A DNA stretch of 64,000 nucleotides, taken from contig SSBO01000007.1 of NCBI GenBank assembly GCA_005281725.1, positions 4,098,402 to 4,162,401 of the forward strand, in the 5' to 3' direction. This stretch comes from Wuchereria bancrofti. Lineage: Eukaryota; Nematoda; Chromadorea; Rhabditida; Onchocercidae. Position 1 is the stretch's first letter, and every line of letters starts with the position of its first letter. The notes below the pieces were generated by a model. That model ran no database searches. It was not told where the DNA came from and saw only the letters and a program-made list of their open reading frames with translations. The translations under genes were made by a program, and so were the position numbers. Below, piece after piece: positions 12,189 to 26,520 of this stretch.

Positions 12189-15100
12189 TCAAATAACTGG
12201 CCGACTACGCTTACGAGCTATTGCTTCTTCAACACATTTCAACTGACGTAACAACTCAGCACGCCTTTCCTCTTTTTCTGCTTCATTATCCACGTACTCA
12301 TCACCTGAAATAAACATAAAATGAGAAACAGAATTACCATAAATAATCCCTAAGCTACCATTAATAATTTCTAGGCAGTATATAAAGTTTAGGGAAAAGT
12401 AACACACCATCGACCCTTGACTCGTGACACTCCGCAACTTCTTTTCTTGAACCTGGTCGTGAATTTCCAGCCAGTACTTTCTTTGAATGGCGTACAACTA
12501 GTTCGTGTACAGATGTGTCGGAGACAATCTAAAGTAACGCTTTCAAAGCTCAAACAAATTCCGCAAAAGGAAGGAATGATAAGTTAGACAGTATCAAGAG
12601 CCAAATCTCATTTGCGGTAATCTTCCCACTGAATCTAATACGAAAAACGTATTCTTTGATCATCTTAACATTGCATTTCATTATAATCGGATCAATTCTG
12701 CATGTTTTATACACAGGTGCGAAAATGTTGAAATTAATACAAAGTGAAAGCCACCTCTTCCTCATCGCTAGAAACATCTTCTGCTGCAGCCTCAGGAGAT
12801 AGCGGTATCCCTTCAGTGGGCAAACCATCATCGAGTTTTTTTTTCAGACGATAAGCGGCAGGCTCTGCATCATCACTACTGCTACTTGAGCTCCTTAAAT
12901 TCCCACCACATAAAGTTTTTGCAACATTCGTTTATAATATATTTTGAAAAAACTGTTCAAATGATTCACCAATAAAAGAAAATATAAAATGGTTTTTTAT
13001 TTAACCACCTTCCTGTAAACAGCTGCTATCAAGTCATACTTTCTTTGCAGTTATGATTACTCATCTTCGGTAATGCCAAAACTGCTGTTCACTACTGTAT
13101 AACATTTAGTTGCAACCCATTATTTAGTTGAAACATTCACGTTATTCAGTAAATGGTTCATTATTCACAGATATACAACAAACTTTATGATATTTGTAAC
13201 ACTTCTGGCATATACGCATCAAGTTTTCAAATTTAAGAACGAAAGAAGCTAAACATCATTTAGCCAGCGATACGGACTAACCCAGAAGTGCTCGATGAAC
13301 TTTCATCACTTGAAATATCGTCTTTTCTTGCGAATAGAACACTGCGTTTATGAGCTCTATCGGTACGACCAGTAATTCCTTTCACTCTTTTTATCCCTCG
13401 CTGCGCAATTCCAGAGCGAAGCAACGGACATAAAGAGGGTCTGAACTTACTGCTAGATGATAAGCAGCAAATAACAAGTTAATTAACAAGGAACCACTAA
13501 AGATACTCCAGTTTGTAATAAGTTAAATTCCATTGGATAATAATCTAACCTTTTCAGAAGATTGGAAGATGAATACCCCTTGTTTTGATTGCTGGACCGC
13601 TCAAATGAATGTATATATCCACGAACAGCAGGTGTACTAGAACGATGCACTGACTGCACTGGAGAGAATCTGTAAAAGAATGAACTATCCTTAGTCATAT
13701 TACTCGCTTTATATTTGACATATGACTCTCCTGCAGTCAGTTTTCAGTTTTAATCCAACTTCATTTCACTTAATGTAATTGTAAAATTGATACTATTTAC
13801 ACAGTCTTTTATAACCCAGCATAAACTGAAAATAAAGTATGAAAGTTTGGATAAAACCTCTTTTTTGGGATGCGGAAAGAAGAAAGATCTGTCGCTCTTA
13901 AAGATCCATCATCGTCAATTAGATTTCTGGAAGCAACAGCTGATCCCAATGAAAGGCGAAACGTTGACTGATGACGGCTTCTTGAAGATGCTCGTGAATG
14001 TGATCGAGAACGAGAAGTTACTGATGAACCTGCACTTGCACTTCTAAAACCGAAAAGAGTACACTCAAAGGATTTCAAGACTCCCTTTTGGCATTGTGCA
14101 GAGATTTTAAACAAATTTTAAGATGAAACAAGAAGCATTCGAGAAAAATGCCAAAAGCATATCATTTCATTTTATAGCATTTCACATTGAAAATAAAAGA
14201 CGAAATCTCGTTCGTCACATAAATTTTATTGGAAATTAAAGTTTCAACAAACCTTCTTGAAGCACTGCTTGTTGAGCTAGCAGTGTCCTGACGACATGTT
14301 TGCTTTCTGTTATTACCGGTTCGCCGAGTTTTTTGAAGTTCTGCCCCAAGTGTTAAAGATATCAGTTCTCTATCTTTGCTTCGTCCTTTTTTATGTGATC
14401 TTTCCCACGGATCGCGAATCTGATCACCAACTGAAATTTGAGAGCATTTGCAGCCGAATTTAAATCACGACATTATATTATGAGTTCATTCACTTCCATG
14501 TTTGAATTGCTTTCATTGGAAATCTGACTTCATTGGAAATGTACAGTATCTAACATCTAACAAATTTACAAATTCTATATAATCCCATGCATAAAATTGA
14601 ACGGTAGGATGAAAGCAATCAACACACCAAAGAATTATATATAGAGAAAAAGCTAACCGGAAAGAAGACCACCCACAGCACCAATACTGCTTCGTTTTCT
14701 ATTCGCTTCTCGTCTATCTGCTAATAATGGTGATCCGCGTCTTTTTCCTGGAGGAGAAAGCGAGCGACGTTGACTAGGTGAGTGAGAATCTCTTGGTGTT
14801 CGCGAAAGTGGTGAACGAGGGCTACAAGGTGGAGAATCACGCCGTGACACACGATAATGATCATTCGGAGAACTAAGAGAAACACAAGATAAAGTACAAC
14901 TATAAGTAATGTTAAGGTAATGTTATTATTAGCCCTATACAATACAGTGATATTAATTTAAAATATTTTAAAGGAAACTTTGCCCATCCTGGAAATCCAA
15001 AGCTATAAACTTACATTTCACGTCTCGGGGGAGGTCCGTGACGTCGAGAAGTAGGTCTTCCATTTGGGTACAGAACTTGTGGTCCAAGATCTAAACATTT

Positions 15101-17993
15101 TAAGCTTTACTTATCACACTGTAATCTAGAAAAGGCAAAGTAATACAAAAAACAACCTTTAGGAGGCAATCGAGAAGGTTCATCGCGTCCGTAATCATAT
15201 CCTGAAAAAAAGAAATGCAACTTCGCCTTTTGTTCCTTGTGATTTATAACTGCGTAGATTGCTTTTCCTATATAAAAAAAACCAGAACAAAACGTACTTC
15301 TTGAAAATTCAAAACGTCTTCCCTCGAGCATAGTATCTATTAAAGATGGAATTTTCCGGGGTTTTGCTAATTCATTTCTTTCGTAAACACTGCGATGTTC
15401 TAGCTCAAAATGACGATCATCTGAAAAAAGTGCATACCGATAAAGGAAATACAAAAGAAAGAGCCAAGAAATGAAAACAGGAGTTTATTCACTTGCATAC
15501 TTGAAATAAAGCACTGCCATAATTGAAAAATAATCAAGGAAATGTATGTAAATTAAGGTACTGTTTACCATTAATATCGTCAGGTCTAACTGGGCTATCA
15601 TATTTCCTAAGCCTCGGATAAGGAACGTCAACACGTGGACGTACAAAACCATTTAGTCCTCTTACAATGCCTCGAGACAACGGTGAGCGCGATGTTCGGT
15701 GACGTCTAAAACAGTGTCCATTAAATCCACAAAAAAGAAATCAATACATTTAATTGAATGTTTTTTCCAGCATCCCACACAATTAGACCATACAGAACGT
15801 TCAAAAAAAAAAAAAAAAAAATCATAAGAACAAAAACTGACAACAAGGCAAAATTATTCGAAAACATAAAGTTTCAGATTTATACATTTTATGATGTCCA
15901 CGAGAATCATCCGATTCTTCATCCGTTGTTCGTGGCCGATCCATATCTCCACTAGGGGCAAGTACCAACCGTTTACGATCAAAATCAGGCTCTTCTTCGC
16001 GTTTTTTTGATGCTCTTATCATTAACTGGATAATACATATTTCAACCAAATAACGTTTTGAATATTTTCGAAAAATTCAAACAAAATATAAGTCGGAAGA
16101 TGATAACCTACTTCACGCGCCTGACGTAATCCTTTTTCCCAAGGTGTTTCACTACCGTTTGACCTCTCATTTTCGTTCGATGTTGAACTGGACGGATAAA
16201 CAGTGAGTGCATTGGTGTCAGCTAAAGTAATGATAAAAATTCAAAAATCCATATCCCGCTTACTTATAGATAAAGAATTAAAACATCATATATCTTCGGT
16301 TGAGTAACCTTAGTCCAAAATTACGTTTGACACCAAGAAAAACATTTATGACCCACAAGATAACCTAAAGCTTAATGCAAAGCATACATTTGTTGAATTC
16401 TTTGCTTTTGCTTCTTCCTTTATCAGTAGTATTCACGCGCTCTGAGTAAGTACTTTCATTTGACGAACTTTGTACTGGTGCCGAACCATCAATTCGTGAC
16501 TAAATTCGACAACTGCATTTAAAAGAAAAGATTATTCTATTCATTTGCGTGTTAACCTAAGCAACTAAATAACTATTTTTTTGAGTCAGGCAAAAAGTAC
16601 TTTACGAGTTTAAAATTATATATTTAAGCTTAGATATGAGTTATGTCAAATATGCCAGCGAAGTTTTCTACGATATTCTCTTTACAATGTTTCACTGACA
16701 CAAATGTACTGAAATGATGGATGTTCCTTCGTGGCACTGTTTGGTACCTCTTTCATGTGCAGATATTTACAGTCTGGTCCCCATGTACATGTTCCACGAA
16801 GATAAAATTTGCAAATGCCAACCGGTGCTGAATTGTCGCGCCATAAACGATGTGGAGTACGTTCCAAAACTTTTCCACGATTTTGACCAACCTAAAAATT
16901 TCACTCAAATATAATTCAAACAGTAGTGTTTGTGTAATTAAAATACAATACGGTTAAAAAAGGATAACTGATTGCAGAGATTCAACATTCCAAGATGGTC
17001 ACAGTATCCGTGACAGCAATGTCTATCACTTTTCGCTCACTCTATCTTACCTCAAAAAATTTGCGCATATGATTAGTTTTTTTACCAGTTCAAACCCTTC
17101 CCAAACATTCGATTTCGAAATCTCTTTAATTATTTCGAAGAACGATAAGCTTTTATTAAATGAATTTAAAAATTAGGAGTTATCATACGCAAGAGGCTGG
17201 ACCTTCCATTGAAGAACATAATATTGCAAAACAGTTTTGAAACTGAAGGATAATGCATGAAAAATAATATAAAACTTACCGACCTTCGAGTCGATTTATC
17301 ATTTGAATATATAGAACCCGTAACACTATCTTCATCAGATTTTAACTCGCCCTCTTCCAAGTCATCGATTTCTCCTTCCTCACTTAGCTCATCCTCCACT
17401 TCTTTTCTTGTACCAACTATGACTTTATCAGTTCTGCTTTCATCACAATCAAATCCAACACTGGCAGTACTTTGCTTTACAAAATCTCCGTCATATCCAT
17501 TTCTGTCGCTATTATTTGATACTCCGTTTTTAATCGCAGTGACCTGAAAATTTAATTCATATAAAATAAGGGCGAGGTAGTTTCTGAATATTCCCTAAAA
17601 ATGAGTAATCAATCTTCAATGGATGAAACATATCAAAAAATACTTCAGACTGCTCTTCAATCCGTTCCAATTCTTCATCATAATCTAATTCAGCATCAAC
17701 ATCGGATTCCATTGCAAGATTACTGCCACTACTCCATAGTTCTCTTCCTGTATATGAATCTTTGTAAAGAGCGTGACACAGTGCCATCCATGACGAAAAG
17801 AGAAACTGAAGAATTCCAAAAATCTAACGAAATTTTGCACGTCTTTAAACCCGTTTCTTAAATGCTTTTAAAGATTTAAACAAGTTGAATAGCGCGACTT
17901 AACAAAATGCTAAGTACCATTGAGATTGCTGTTTGCCCCATGTGTATTTTCATCGCTATTTTCCGAACTGCTCGAAATACCAACGCCATCCAT
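12189..17993 (-). CDS. ZC3H18: ZC3H18-like CCCH zinc-finger nuclear RNA protein
   Basis: In vertebrates ZC3H18 links the nuclear cap-binding complex to the exosome-targeting NEXT complex. Nineteen exons join in frame to 858 residues: 17918-17993, 17644-17747, 17280-17543, 16748-16891, 16388-16499, 16112-16221, 15886-16025, 15569-15705, 15298-15420, 15157-15201, 15015-15090, 14658-14872, 14253-14430, 13858-14043, 13550-13669, 13282-13452, 12755-12893, 12408-12528 and 12189-12304. The acidic N-terminus (EEGEIDDLEEGELKSDED) precedes one C-x7-C-x5-C-x3-H finger (CKFYLRGTCTWGPDCKYLH). Then come TPWEKGLRQARE and EEEPDFDRKR, both family signatures, and a long Arg/Ser-rich region. A DPWERSHKKGRSK block and the C-terminal helix ELLRQLKCVEEAIARKR match human ELLKQLKAVEDAIARKR. 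The start is the first ATG (MDGVGISSSSENSDE). Expected location is the nucleus. Confidence 0.9.
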
Positions 17994-20900
17994 GTCGTTG
18001 TGGAAAGAAGCTGTAAACAACAATAATTTTTTTTTGTGTGGCAGAAATAGTACGCTAAATAATTTACCAACTTCAGTGATCACTGATAAAAACAGTGAAT
18101 CTGAATGGGAAAAGCACCAACCGCTTCGAAGATGCAACATGTATCGATAGTGAAATTTTACAAAAAGAAAATTTTAAATAGTCTCCTTGTGCATAAATAT
18201 GCAAATATGTTGCAATAAGATGTAACAATATTAGGATGCACTTGGGAAAAGTAGTGACAAACTTTGGACTCTTTCATCCAGCTTATTTTTGTTTTTTAGA
18301 TCCTCATGGTCCTACTTACCTGGCCTTTGTTAGATGGTAACTTTTCTTAACCATAAATCTGATCTCAACTTCATGTCCACTCCATCCCATGCTCTCTCGC
18401 ACCATTCCCATTCATCCATCAATTCAGTTGCCAAGTGCTCTAAGGCACTGAAGAAATCTACATTAGCTATATAAACTCGTTGATTTACTGTATCAGAACA
18501 ACAACGATCTACCTTCATCCTTCATGGACAATATTGAGGAGGAAAATAAGCTGGAAGTTATTTCAAGTACTCACTTAAAATTGTCAAGCTAGAATTCCCA
18601 AGTACATCCAATCTTAACACAATGGGCATGATGGCGGGGTAATGAGGAAGCATGGCGAGAGAAATACTGAGAGAGAAGTGTCCAAACATGACCCCTAAAA
18701 CGTGAGCCTCAATGTCAAGCGGTGTCCAGAATAAGATCAACCTTTACGCTGTGATAGAGTCGGTATCGGGATTTAAGCACCATAAAATAGAATGCTCAAT
18801 GTACTTACATGCATGTGATTGATTAGAAAGGATGTATTAATGTGAGATGTTATTACCGTCATGAAGAGCCTTGGCTAGGACGGGCACGACAGTGCGGAAA
18901 TGAGAAGAAGACTTGTCGGTAAAGGATGGAAGGAAGCAGGCTGGCAGGATCCGAGTATAAGTTGATAGTAAAGCCTAATAAATCATAATCATTCGAATTA
19001 TCAGATCATAATCATACATCACCATCAATCAATGACAATCGGTCGATACCTCCCGGGAGGGTGGGTTATCACCGGAAGGAAAGCATGCGTGACACAATTA
19101 CAGAACTGGTACGGATAAATCGTCGAAGTGTCGTCCAGCGACTTCAGAAAGAGGTGGATGTACATGATACGCTCCACTCAGTTCTCCGAGACATACCGGA
19201 GGAGGTTCCGGAGAAATCAATAACGGATACACTTGACAATGGAAACCACAACGTCCACATGTCATCCGCACTAACTCCTTGCAGATACGACCACTGCCTG
19301 CTCACCCTGCCACTATCGATCACCCTTCATACCCACATGCACCCTCACATTCTGTTCCTCTCTACATCTCTTACCTATCCCTAATGGTCATACACACACA
19401 AACAAACACACACAATTCGTGTACAGACACTCTTTCCACGTATTTCGGACATCCACGCCCACGCACGCGAACTGCGATGTGAACAAGCAATGTAAAGGAA
19501 ATTACTGAAGGATTAGTAACTGGTAGAAGGGAATTTACCATCCGGATTTTTGCAAGTAAGTAAATATAAGCAGACGCGGAGAGCATCTCTCTCTCTCTCT
19601 CTCTCTCTCTGATATAAAGAGCAGCTTCTTCCGACGCTTATTCCTTATTCCGCTTATTCTAGTTATCCACGGCTTTGATTCAGGTGAATTGTTTGGAAAA
19701 CTTTGAACTTTAGGCTTTCAGAGATAGATTACCCAATCTTTGGCTCATTTAGAGAAGTGACTCTTACTTATCTCTTTTTCTTGCCGAATTACTACAGTTT
19801 CAAGTTGTAGGTACTTTCCAGCTGTTGCTTTCCGAAAATAGTGAATATCCTTGTCTACAGTTTTTTACAAGATTTTTATCTTGGTAGTCTATAGATTTTA
19901 GTAAAAATAGGAAAAGTTCTTCCGTTTCTTTACATGTCCTGTAGGCTTTTTATTTGAAGTGGCTATTTCCAAACCTTTCAACCAAAATCACGCCAAAATG
20001 TTGAGGTCACAAATTTCACAAATCGATAGCCTTGCGTTAAAACTACTCAAAATCGGTCAGTATAGGCGGTTTCCCGTTTTCCTTAACATCACACTTCTAA
20101 TGTCATGATAAAGACGAAGACTACCCAGAATGTACTGCACTCATTAATGTAATATAAGTTCCTTAACTTAAAAAGTGAATGGCTAAGAGCATGGCAATGG
20201 AATAATGCGTAGAGGAAGTTAAAATCAGAGATAGGCATTAGTGATATTACACTGTGTGGGTGCTCTGGACGTTACCTGCAGCATGAAGACGTAAGAAGAG
20301 GGTAAACGTTCGTTAGAAAAACCTTCGGATGAATGCACGTGTCAACACAAATTAAAATGTTGTCCACAATCATTCTTAAATAATATTATTCATAATGAAA
20401 TTATATTTCATAAGGCAGTTGGTTTCAATTTTTGACTTCACCAAGCCAGTTGACAGTAAGAGCCGAGATTTCCAGTATCAGCTAATAGTGACAGTTCGTT
20501 CAGGAAAAGGTAAAACTCAAAAATCAGAAGGTTAACATTTCTAGAAACATTTCTTTTGGAAATTTTTTTCATGTTCCAGTAACGAGCAAAAAACAATTTT
20601 TATCAATAAAGTGTTAATCAGAGATGACGAAATTAATGCAAGTCTACGGTGTACCCTGTGAAGGTTACAATGCACTGAGGATATATGCAGCCGCTAATTT
20701 AAAGACGAAGATAGCTTTTTAAGATAGACTTATGACAGAAGTTTATGATAAGTGTAATAGAATTAGTAAATTGAGTGAAATAGCCGATTCACTTTTTTTT
20801 TAATGATATAGTTTTAGATTGAAATTTTCCATCAACGCAACTTTTCTAATCTTAATTTTTTGAAGAAAGAGATGAACCTTCAACCTAAAAGTAATTCCGT

Positions 20901-22293
20901 TATCCTTGGCTGTGAAACCATGCAATCCATATCGGTTAATTCTTTCCTTCTTTATAGTGACCATCGACAATTCACTCATCATCACGAACATTGACCGATG
21001 TTCTCCAAATAGAACTGGAACATATAATTTCAAATGCCAATTTTCTACTGATATCAGTATCGTTGAAGAAATAACTACTAAATAATTCAAATATTTGCAT
21101 ACTTCAAAATTAAAACCGCTGAAATTTTAATAGTTAAGAAAAATGTTTTCCTTCATATATAAATACTATAAACAGTACCAAAAATTTAACTGGTAAGGAA
21201 AAGATTTGGAAATGAAAACAAAATTATGTTCAAAACTACTTCAGAAACCGAGAAAGAAAAAAGTACGAGAAAAATACTTTTGAACTCGAAAATATTTATG
21301 GTTGATCAATTCATTATCTCCTTATCTTTCGAAATCTTCAAAATTTAATCTTGATTCCTGTTTTCGAAACTAAACTTTACTCTCAGTCAAACTATTTTCT
21401 TTGATGGGAGCGACGACTTGACATCTGACATCTGTTAAGAACGAATACTAAAATTAGCAGTCCTAATGATTCATACAATACTGTTGCTATAATGTGGGAT
21501 TTAATTTAAGATTTGAAATTGTTCCCTCAACAACATTTCTGGCATTTCCGGAACTCAATTTTATTGAAAAGCGAACAGAGAAGACTTTATGGATATAATA
21601 TCAAAAGAACAAAATATATGGTGATAAGTCGATAATTATGCTGGAATTAATAAACTATTAAACGAATTAACATATACCTGTCTGATTATTGTGTCAAGCT
21701 TTTATATTACATCCTTGACATCAGGAGACTTTGTTCAGCTCCAACTTGACAGGTCTCATCAATTTATCGCTTATCAACAATTATAAAACAGTATCCCGAA
21801 ATGCGGAAAGGCGAGAACAGCTATTGTGCAAAGATTGTAGAATTAAGAATTGGAAAGGGATTCTTCTCCTGAAACAAATTCACTCCACGCTTTGCATGTC
21901 CAGTAACCTTAGTTTTCTTCCTTCTGCGTCAATTGACAGTAACAGGTGCCAACCGAATTAGTGTGTAAAGCCATGTAATTAGCTGCTTGCACACGACGGT
22001 ACTTGCCATAAGGGCTTATGACCTCCTCACTCTGACCTCCACACCTTCATCCCTACAAGTATTTACTCGCCCACTTGCAGTCCTCATTCCTTTCCGTACT
22101 ATTTTTAAATTTAGCACTCTCCTCCTCTGTTCCTCTTTATTTTCACATTCCTTTTTTCTCTCGCTGTAGTGGAAGGTTTCCTGTGTGGCCCAGGATTGAA
22201 TGGAGGTGTTTTTTTCTCCTTTTTTCTCTCTCTCCTTCTCTCCCTTTTGGTTACAATTAATTTGATCGAATCATCCTGAAATCCATCATTTCT
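17994..22293. other. Intergenic region with a G+C-richer block, no gene recognised
   Basis: Between about 18300 and 19480 the base composition is less A/T-rich than its surroundings and several unrelated open frames occur on both strands. One is an ATG-initiated frame at 19085-19384 (VRINRRSVVQRLQKEVDVHD). Others are minus-strand frames at 18330-18518 and 18558-18740. None has a recognisable domain or fits a splice chain. A diverged mobile-element remnant or a lineage-specific gene are both possible. From 19620 to 22200 the sequence is ordinary A/T-rich DNA, becoming pyrimidine-rich just before the UXS1 gene. Confidence 0.4.
19586..19610. repeat. (TC)n microsatellite
   Basis: A pure TC dinucleotide run of about 12 units lies in otherwise non-coding sequence. 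Confidence 0.9.
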
Positions 22294-23658
22294 ATGAGTT
22301 TCCGCGTGCCATTGTTCTGCTGGCGTTTTCAGAAGTTAGTGCTTCTGTGTTGTTCACTGTTGCTCACATTATTCATATATTATAACCGCCATTTTCCATC
22401 TGACGTTTGGAATTTTTCTCGATACCACCAATTGGTCCGTGACATCCCCGCTTGGAAAACTTTCCCAGTAGATGAGATAAATCTGAGGTTGCTCCGGGGT
22501 AATTCGGTCTTAGAAAAGCTTGAAACACAAATGCTTTCTCTGCAGCAGGAATTTACTCGTCTGAAAAAGAATTCGCATCCGATTAAGACATTACAAGAGT
22601 TGGACGAAAAGAAATATTTCAGTGTAAAATACCAAAACGAAGCAAATCGGAAACGAATTCTAGTCACAGGTGGTGCAGGCTTTGTTGGTTCTCATTTGGT
22701 AGATCGTCTGATGCTTGAGGGACATGAGGTTATTGCACTCGACAATTACTTCACCGGTCGAAAGCGGAATGTAGAACAATGGATTGGACATCCTAATTTC
22801 GAGCTTGTCCACCACGATGTGGTTAATTCATACCTTACTGAAGTAGATGAAATATACCACCTTGCCTCCCCTGCATCGCCAACTCATTATATGTATAATC
22901 CTGTGAAAACCATCAAAACGAACACTATTGGTACCATAAATATGCTAGGTCTAGCCAAAAGATTAAAAGCGCGTATACTGTTAGCCTCAACATCTGAAAT
23001 TTATGGTAATCCAGAGGTTCACCCACAACCGGAAAATTACTGGGGACATGTAAATACAGTAGGACCACGATCGTGCTACGATGAAGGGAAACGAGTCGCG
23101 GAGACGTTGATGGTTGCCTATCACGTGCAAGAGAAAGTGGACATTCGAATTGCTCGAATATTCAATACGTTTGGACCTCGAATGCACATGAATGATGGTC
23201 GTGTTGTAAGTAATTTCATCCTGCAGGCTTTACGTGGTCATCCGATGACCATCTATGGTGACGGGAAACAGACTCGTTCGTTTCAATATGTGGACGATTT
23301 AGTAACAGGATTAATCAAATTGATGGGAAGTAATTGCACAGATCCAGTTAATATTGGAAATCCTGAAGAGAAAACAATTAACGAATTTGCAGAGTTGATC
23401 CGCGGCTTAATTGGTAGTAATTCAAGTATTGTTCATGAACCTGAACAACAGGATGACCCACAACAGCGCAAGCCTGATATCTCACGAGCTAATGAAAAAT
23501 TGAATTGGAAACCTATAATTTCTATGTGTGATGGCTTAATTAAAACAATTGATTATTTTCGGAAGGAACTGGAGTACGATCAAATAATGCTCGATTATGG
23601 AAACGATAAATTGAATGGCAAATCGAAAACTTTCTTTGCAACTCGAAAAAATTTGTGA
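22294..23658 (+). CDS. UXS1: UDP-glucuronic acid decarboxylase (UXS1 / SQV-1)
   Basis: The enzyme converts UDP-glucuronate to UDP-xylose in the Golgi/ER lumen, the donor that starts glycosaminoglycan linkers on proteoglycans; C. elegans sqv-1 is the family reference. The protein is 454 residues in a single open exon. A type II signal anchor ([16 protein letters not shown], about residues 16-32) is followed by a short stem with heptad character. The extended-SDR Rossmann motif [14 protein letters not shown] comes next, then [23 protein letters not shown], and the catalytic STSEIYG with SCYDEGKR (Tyr-xxx-Lys). Further blocks are [21 protein letters not shown] and [15 protein letters not shown]. 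Length is normal for the family. The ATG is the first in frame after a pyrimidine-rich leader. A possible leader acceptor (TCGCTGTAG) ends near 22168. The lack of introns is unusual beside its neighbours. Confidence 0.97.
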   Translation: MSFRVPLFCWRFQKLVLLCCSLLLTLFIYYNRHFPSDVWNFSRYHQLVRDIPAWKTFPVDEINLRLLRGNSVLEKLETQMLSLQQEFTRLKKNSHPIKTLQELDEKKYFSVKYQNEANRKRILVTGGAGFVGSHLVDRLMLEGHEVIALDNYFTGRKRNVEQWIGHPNFELVHHDVVNSYLTEVDEIYHLASPASPTHYMYNPVKTIKTNTIGTINMLGLAKRLKARILLASTSEIYGNPEVHPQPENYWGHVNTVGPRSCYDEGKRVAETLMVAYHVQEKVDIRIARIFNTFGPRMHMNDGRVVSNFILQALRGHPMTIYGDGKQTRSFQYVDDLVTGLIKLMGSNCTDPVNIGNPEEKTINEFAELIRGLIGSNSSIVHEPEQQDDPQQRKPDISRANEKLNWKPIISMCDGLIKTIDYFRKELEYDQIMLDYGNDKLNGKSKTFFATRKNL

Positions 23659-23661
23659 TTT

Positions 23662-26520
23662 CTCATTTTCAATTAATAGTGATGCCAGTTAATTCGTTAC
23701 TGACAAAAATTTTGAAATAAGTTTCACAACATGGGTCTATTTAGATAAGTTTACATTTCAAATTCTACGACAATCGATTTATTCGAAATGCTTCACCTAT
23801 AACCAAAAAGATTTTTTTTTAATTTAATTATTCCCTTACAGTGTTTTAGCTGTAGTGGTTGATATTGATCTACAGTTTCATTTTGCGGAAATGAAGTATA
23901 ACATGTTCTGCAATTTTAATTGTAATTATTATTAATTGATTTCTCCCATGGTTTCATAAAATTCACTCATTTTCTGTTTGAATTCTCATATACATGTCTA
24001 GCTTTGTTTCTTTGCAGAATTGCCCACTTTGCATTGATTTGATTCTTAAAAGTATGAAAACAGCTCGAAGCTGTTATATATTTCCTTCAATTTTTCGTGC
24101 TATGAATTATTTATTATTTACCAGCCGCTCTTGTATTTTGCACGTGTGTTTAAGCGAAGTCATTCACCACTAATTCATCCGACCACAAAAGTGAAGCAAT
24201 TATTAATGTGAAAATGAATGAGTTCCGAGCTTTCGAGAAATTTAAAAAGTGAGTCGTACAATTTCAGGTAGAAACACTTTGATTAGAATCGAAACTTTCT
24301 AGTAATGAATCAACTGGTAGTGTATCAGCAAATACAAATGCGGCATGTCACATACGTTCAAGCTTTTCATTCTCTATGTCACATGATGCTATATTTTTAG
24401 TTACTGCACATACTCATTATGGCTTATACTTTCCTTATAGAGCTCAAATGTGTGTTTTTATTACAAGTGCTCTAATTTGCTAATTTTTATCTTAAATGAT
24501 ATTCTTTCGTGGCTCATATTTGAAATGAACATGTGAGATATATAAAAAAGTTTTATTTTATCATTATTTGAAAATATTCACCAAATAATTAGTTCTTGGA
24601 AAATGACAGTTTTAAAAGCTTAAAACTACTTGTTTTCTTGCTTAGTAGGCAATTAATTCTGTGTCGAATGAAACCATTCTTGTCTGGTTATATTAGTGAG
24701 TCATACATCCACAAAATATTGGTCTCGTGATCTTTTCTCGTTTTTATGGCCCGAATTTGTAAAGGATACGATCATTTCACTTTTGCCGTCATTAACTACG
24801 AACCTTTTTAAAATCTCAATACGAACCTGGTCTGATGTAAATTTTGCGCGAAGATGAACAGTGTATTTCATAAACAATTAAGGGTTGGTCGAGAATTTTC
24901 TGAATGGGTGCTGCTATAGTAGTTGTTACCACACTACTTTTAGAATGTTTCATAATAGCTATCAGGAAAGATATCAAAGAACACTTCTGGAGCATTCCGA
25001 AGTACATAGCTTACATTCTCCTCAAATATCTCTGCTTATTTATATGTCTTTCACTCCATCTTTTGCAATAATAACACTCTATATTGTGATTCCTGCAAGT
25101 AATCGAACAGTGGTATTAATTCCGTAGTAAACGAATTAACTAATTGAGATATATTAATTCTACCTTTCTTTTCAACTATGTTTATCATTTCACTCTTGAA
25201 AATGAACTGTCTATAAAATTGTAATTTGATACGTTGGCTGATAGAGTTCTGCATGTCTCCCACACAACTGGCAACTTATACCTTTAAAAAATTGAAATTT
25301 TTAAAAAGCTTTGTTCAGAAACTTGATAACTGCGAACAGTTACGCGGGAGCGGGAATTGGTGATTTGTCTATTCCTTTTATTCATCATTTTAAGTTTTAA
25401 ATAAGTTTAAGCAATTGGGGTTGGCTGCCTCACTGGCATGGATATAGAGGAATGCCATAGTGAAAATGTTGCAGATGATGTTGCTGTTTTTATTATTCTT
25501 TACTTCCTTATTAAAGGATTTCCATTTGTGTCCACTTTTACCCAACTGGCCAAATTTTATAACTTTAAAGCTAAACTACATAGGATGAAAGAAAATAGGA
25601 CAGATTTTTCTAGTAAGTAATCAAGATATTCAATCACTTCATCCGTCCTTTTCATCTGTGTTTGTTTCACTCTTGAAAATGAATTCTCTATAAGATTTTA
25701 ATTTCGACTACTCGATTACAGCTCGGTTATTGTCTTGGCTCACACCACTCTGATTACCAAATACAGTGGTTTGAAATAGAGTTTCAAACGATAATCTTTG
25801 CACATATCTTGTGCTAACGAATATTATTAGCAAAATAACTTCGAAAAATACCTAAATATGGCTCCTAGCTGTCTATGACACGTTTTTCCTTTCTTTCTGC
25901 TGACTAATATCCCATTCAGCACACCTTTGTTATGTAATAAACGGAAGATGAAATTATTTAACCGAAAGTGAGGTTAGGACGGAATATCTGCAGATAGTTT
26001 ACCTGTACTTAATCTATTTTGACAACCTTATTAACATCGATATCGAGAAATACCACATTGCTTTTATTTCTTGAGGTAGTCACGTATGGATGATCTCCGT
26101 ACGTGTTCATATTTGTTTAACGTATCCGAAAATGCGCACCAGCAACACCAACTCAAGCTTAGTTGTTGAAGTGAGTGAAGCTGTTTCACTGTTTCGAAGC
26201 TGTTTCGTTTCTCGATTGTCAAAGTAGATGATTTGCGAAAGGGTGTTGTTTTTCTATTTTGATGTGGTGCTCAAAGATAACAGAAGCTAAACAGCTCAGC
26301 TTTATAGTCTAAGTTTCTAAAGTGGCATGAGAACTGATGTTAGAAAGTGTTGTGCCTCCTATTGTAGTTGTGACAAGTGAAAAGTTCTTACTAAATTTGA
26401 TTTCGGGTTAAACTTAAATTTCCCAATTGAGATAGATGATTTTTATTCGGCAGATTTATTTCCTTTCTAGGAGATATTCCGCACCATTTACACAGCACTT
26501 TATGGTATGGCCATTTTCTG
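23662..26520. other. Intergenic DNA with a diverged internal duplication
   Basis: No exon chain found. Two diverged direct copies begin with CACTCTTGAAAATGAA followed by CTCTATAA-like sequence, at about 25192-25280 and 25668-25760. This suggests an old local duplication or a short dispersed element. The far right end should contain the COX11 promoter. Confidence 0.45.

Noticed and set aside
22380..22667. Minus-strand frame opposite UXS1
   Set aside because: It is the antisense shadow of the conserved UXS1 coding sequence, with no motif or splice context.
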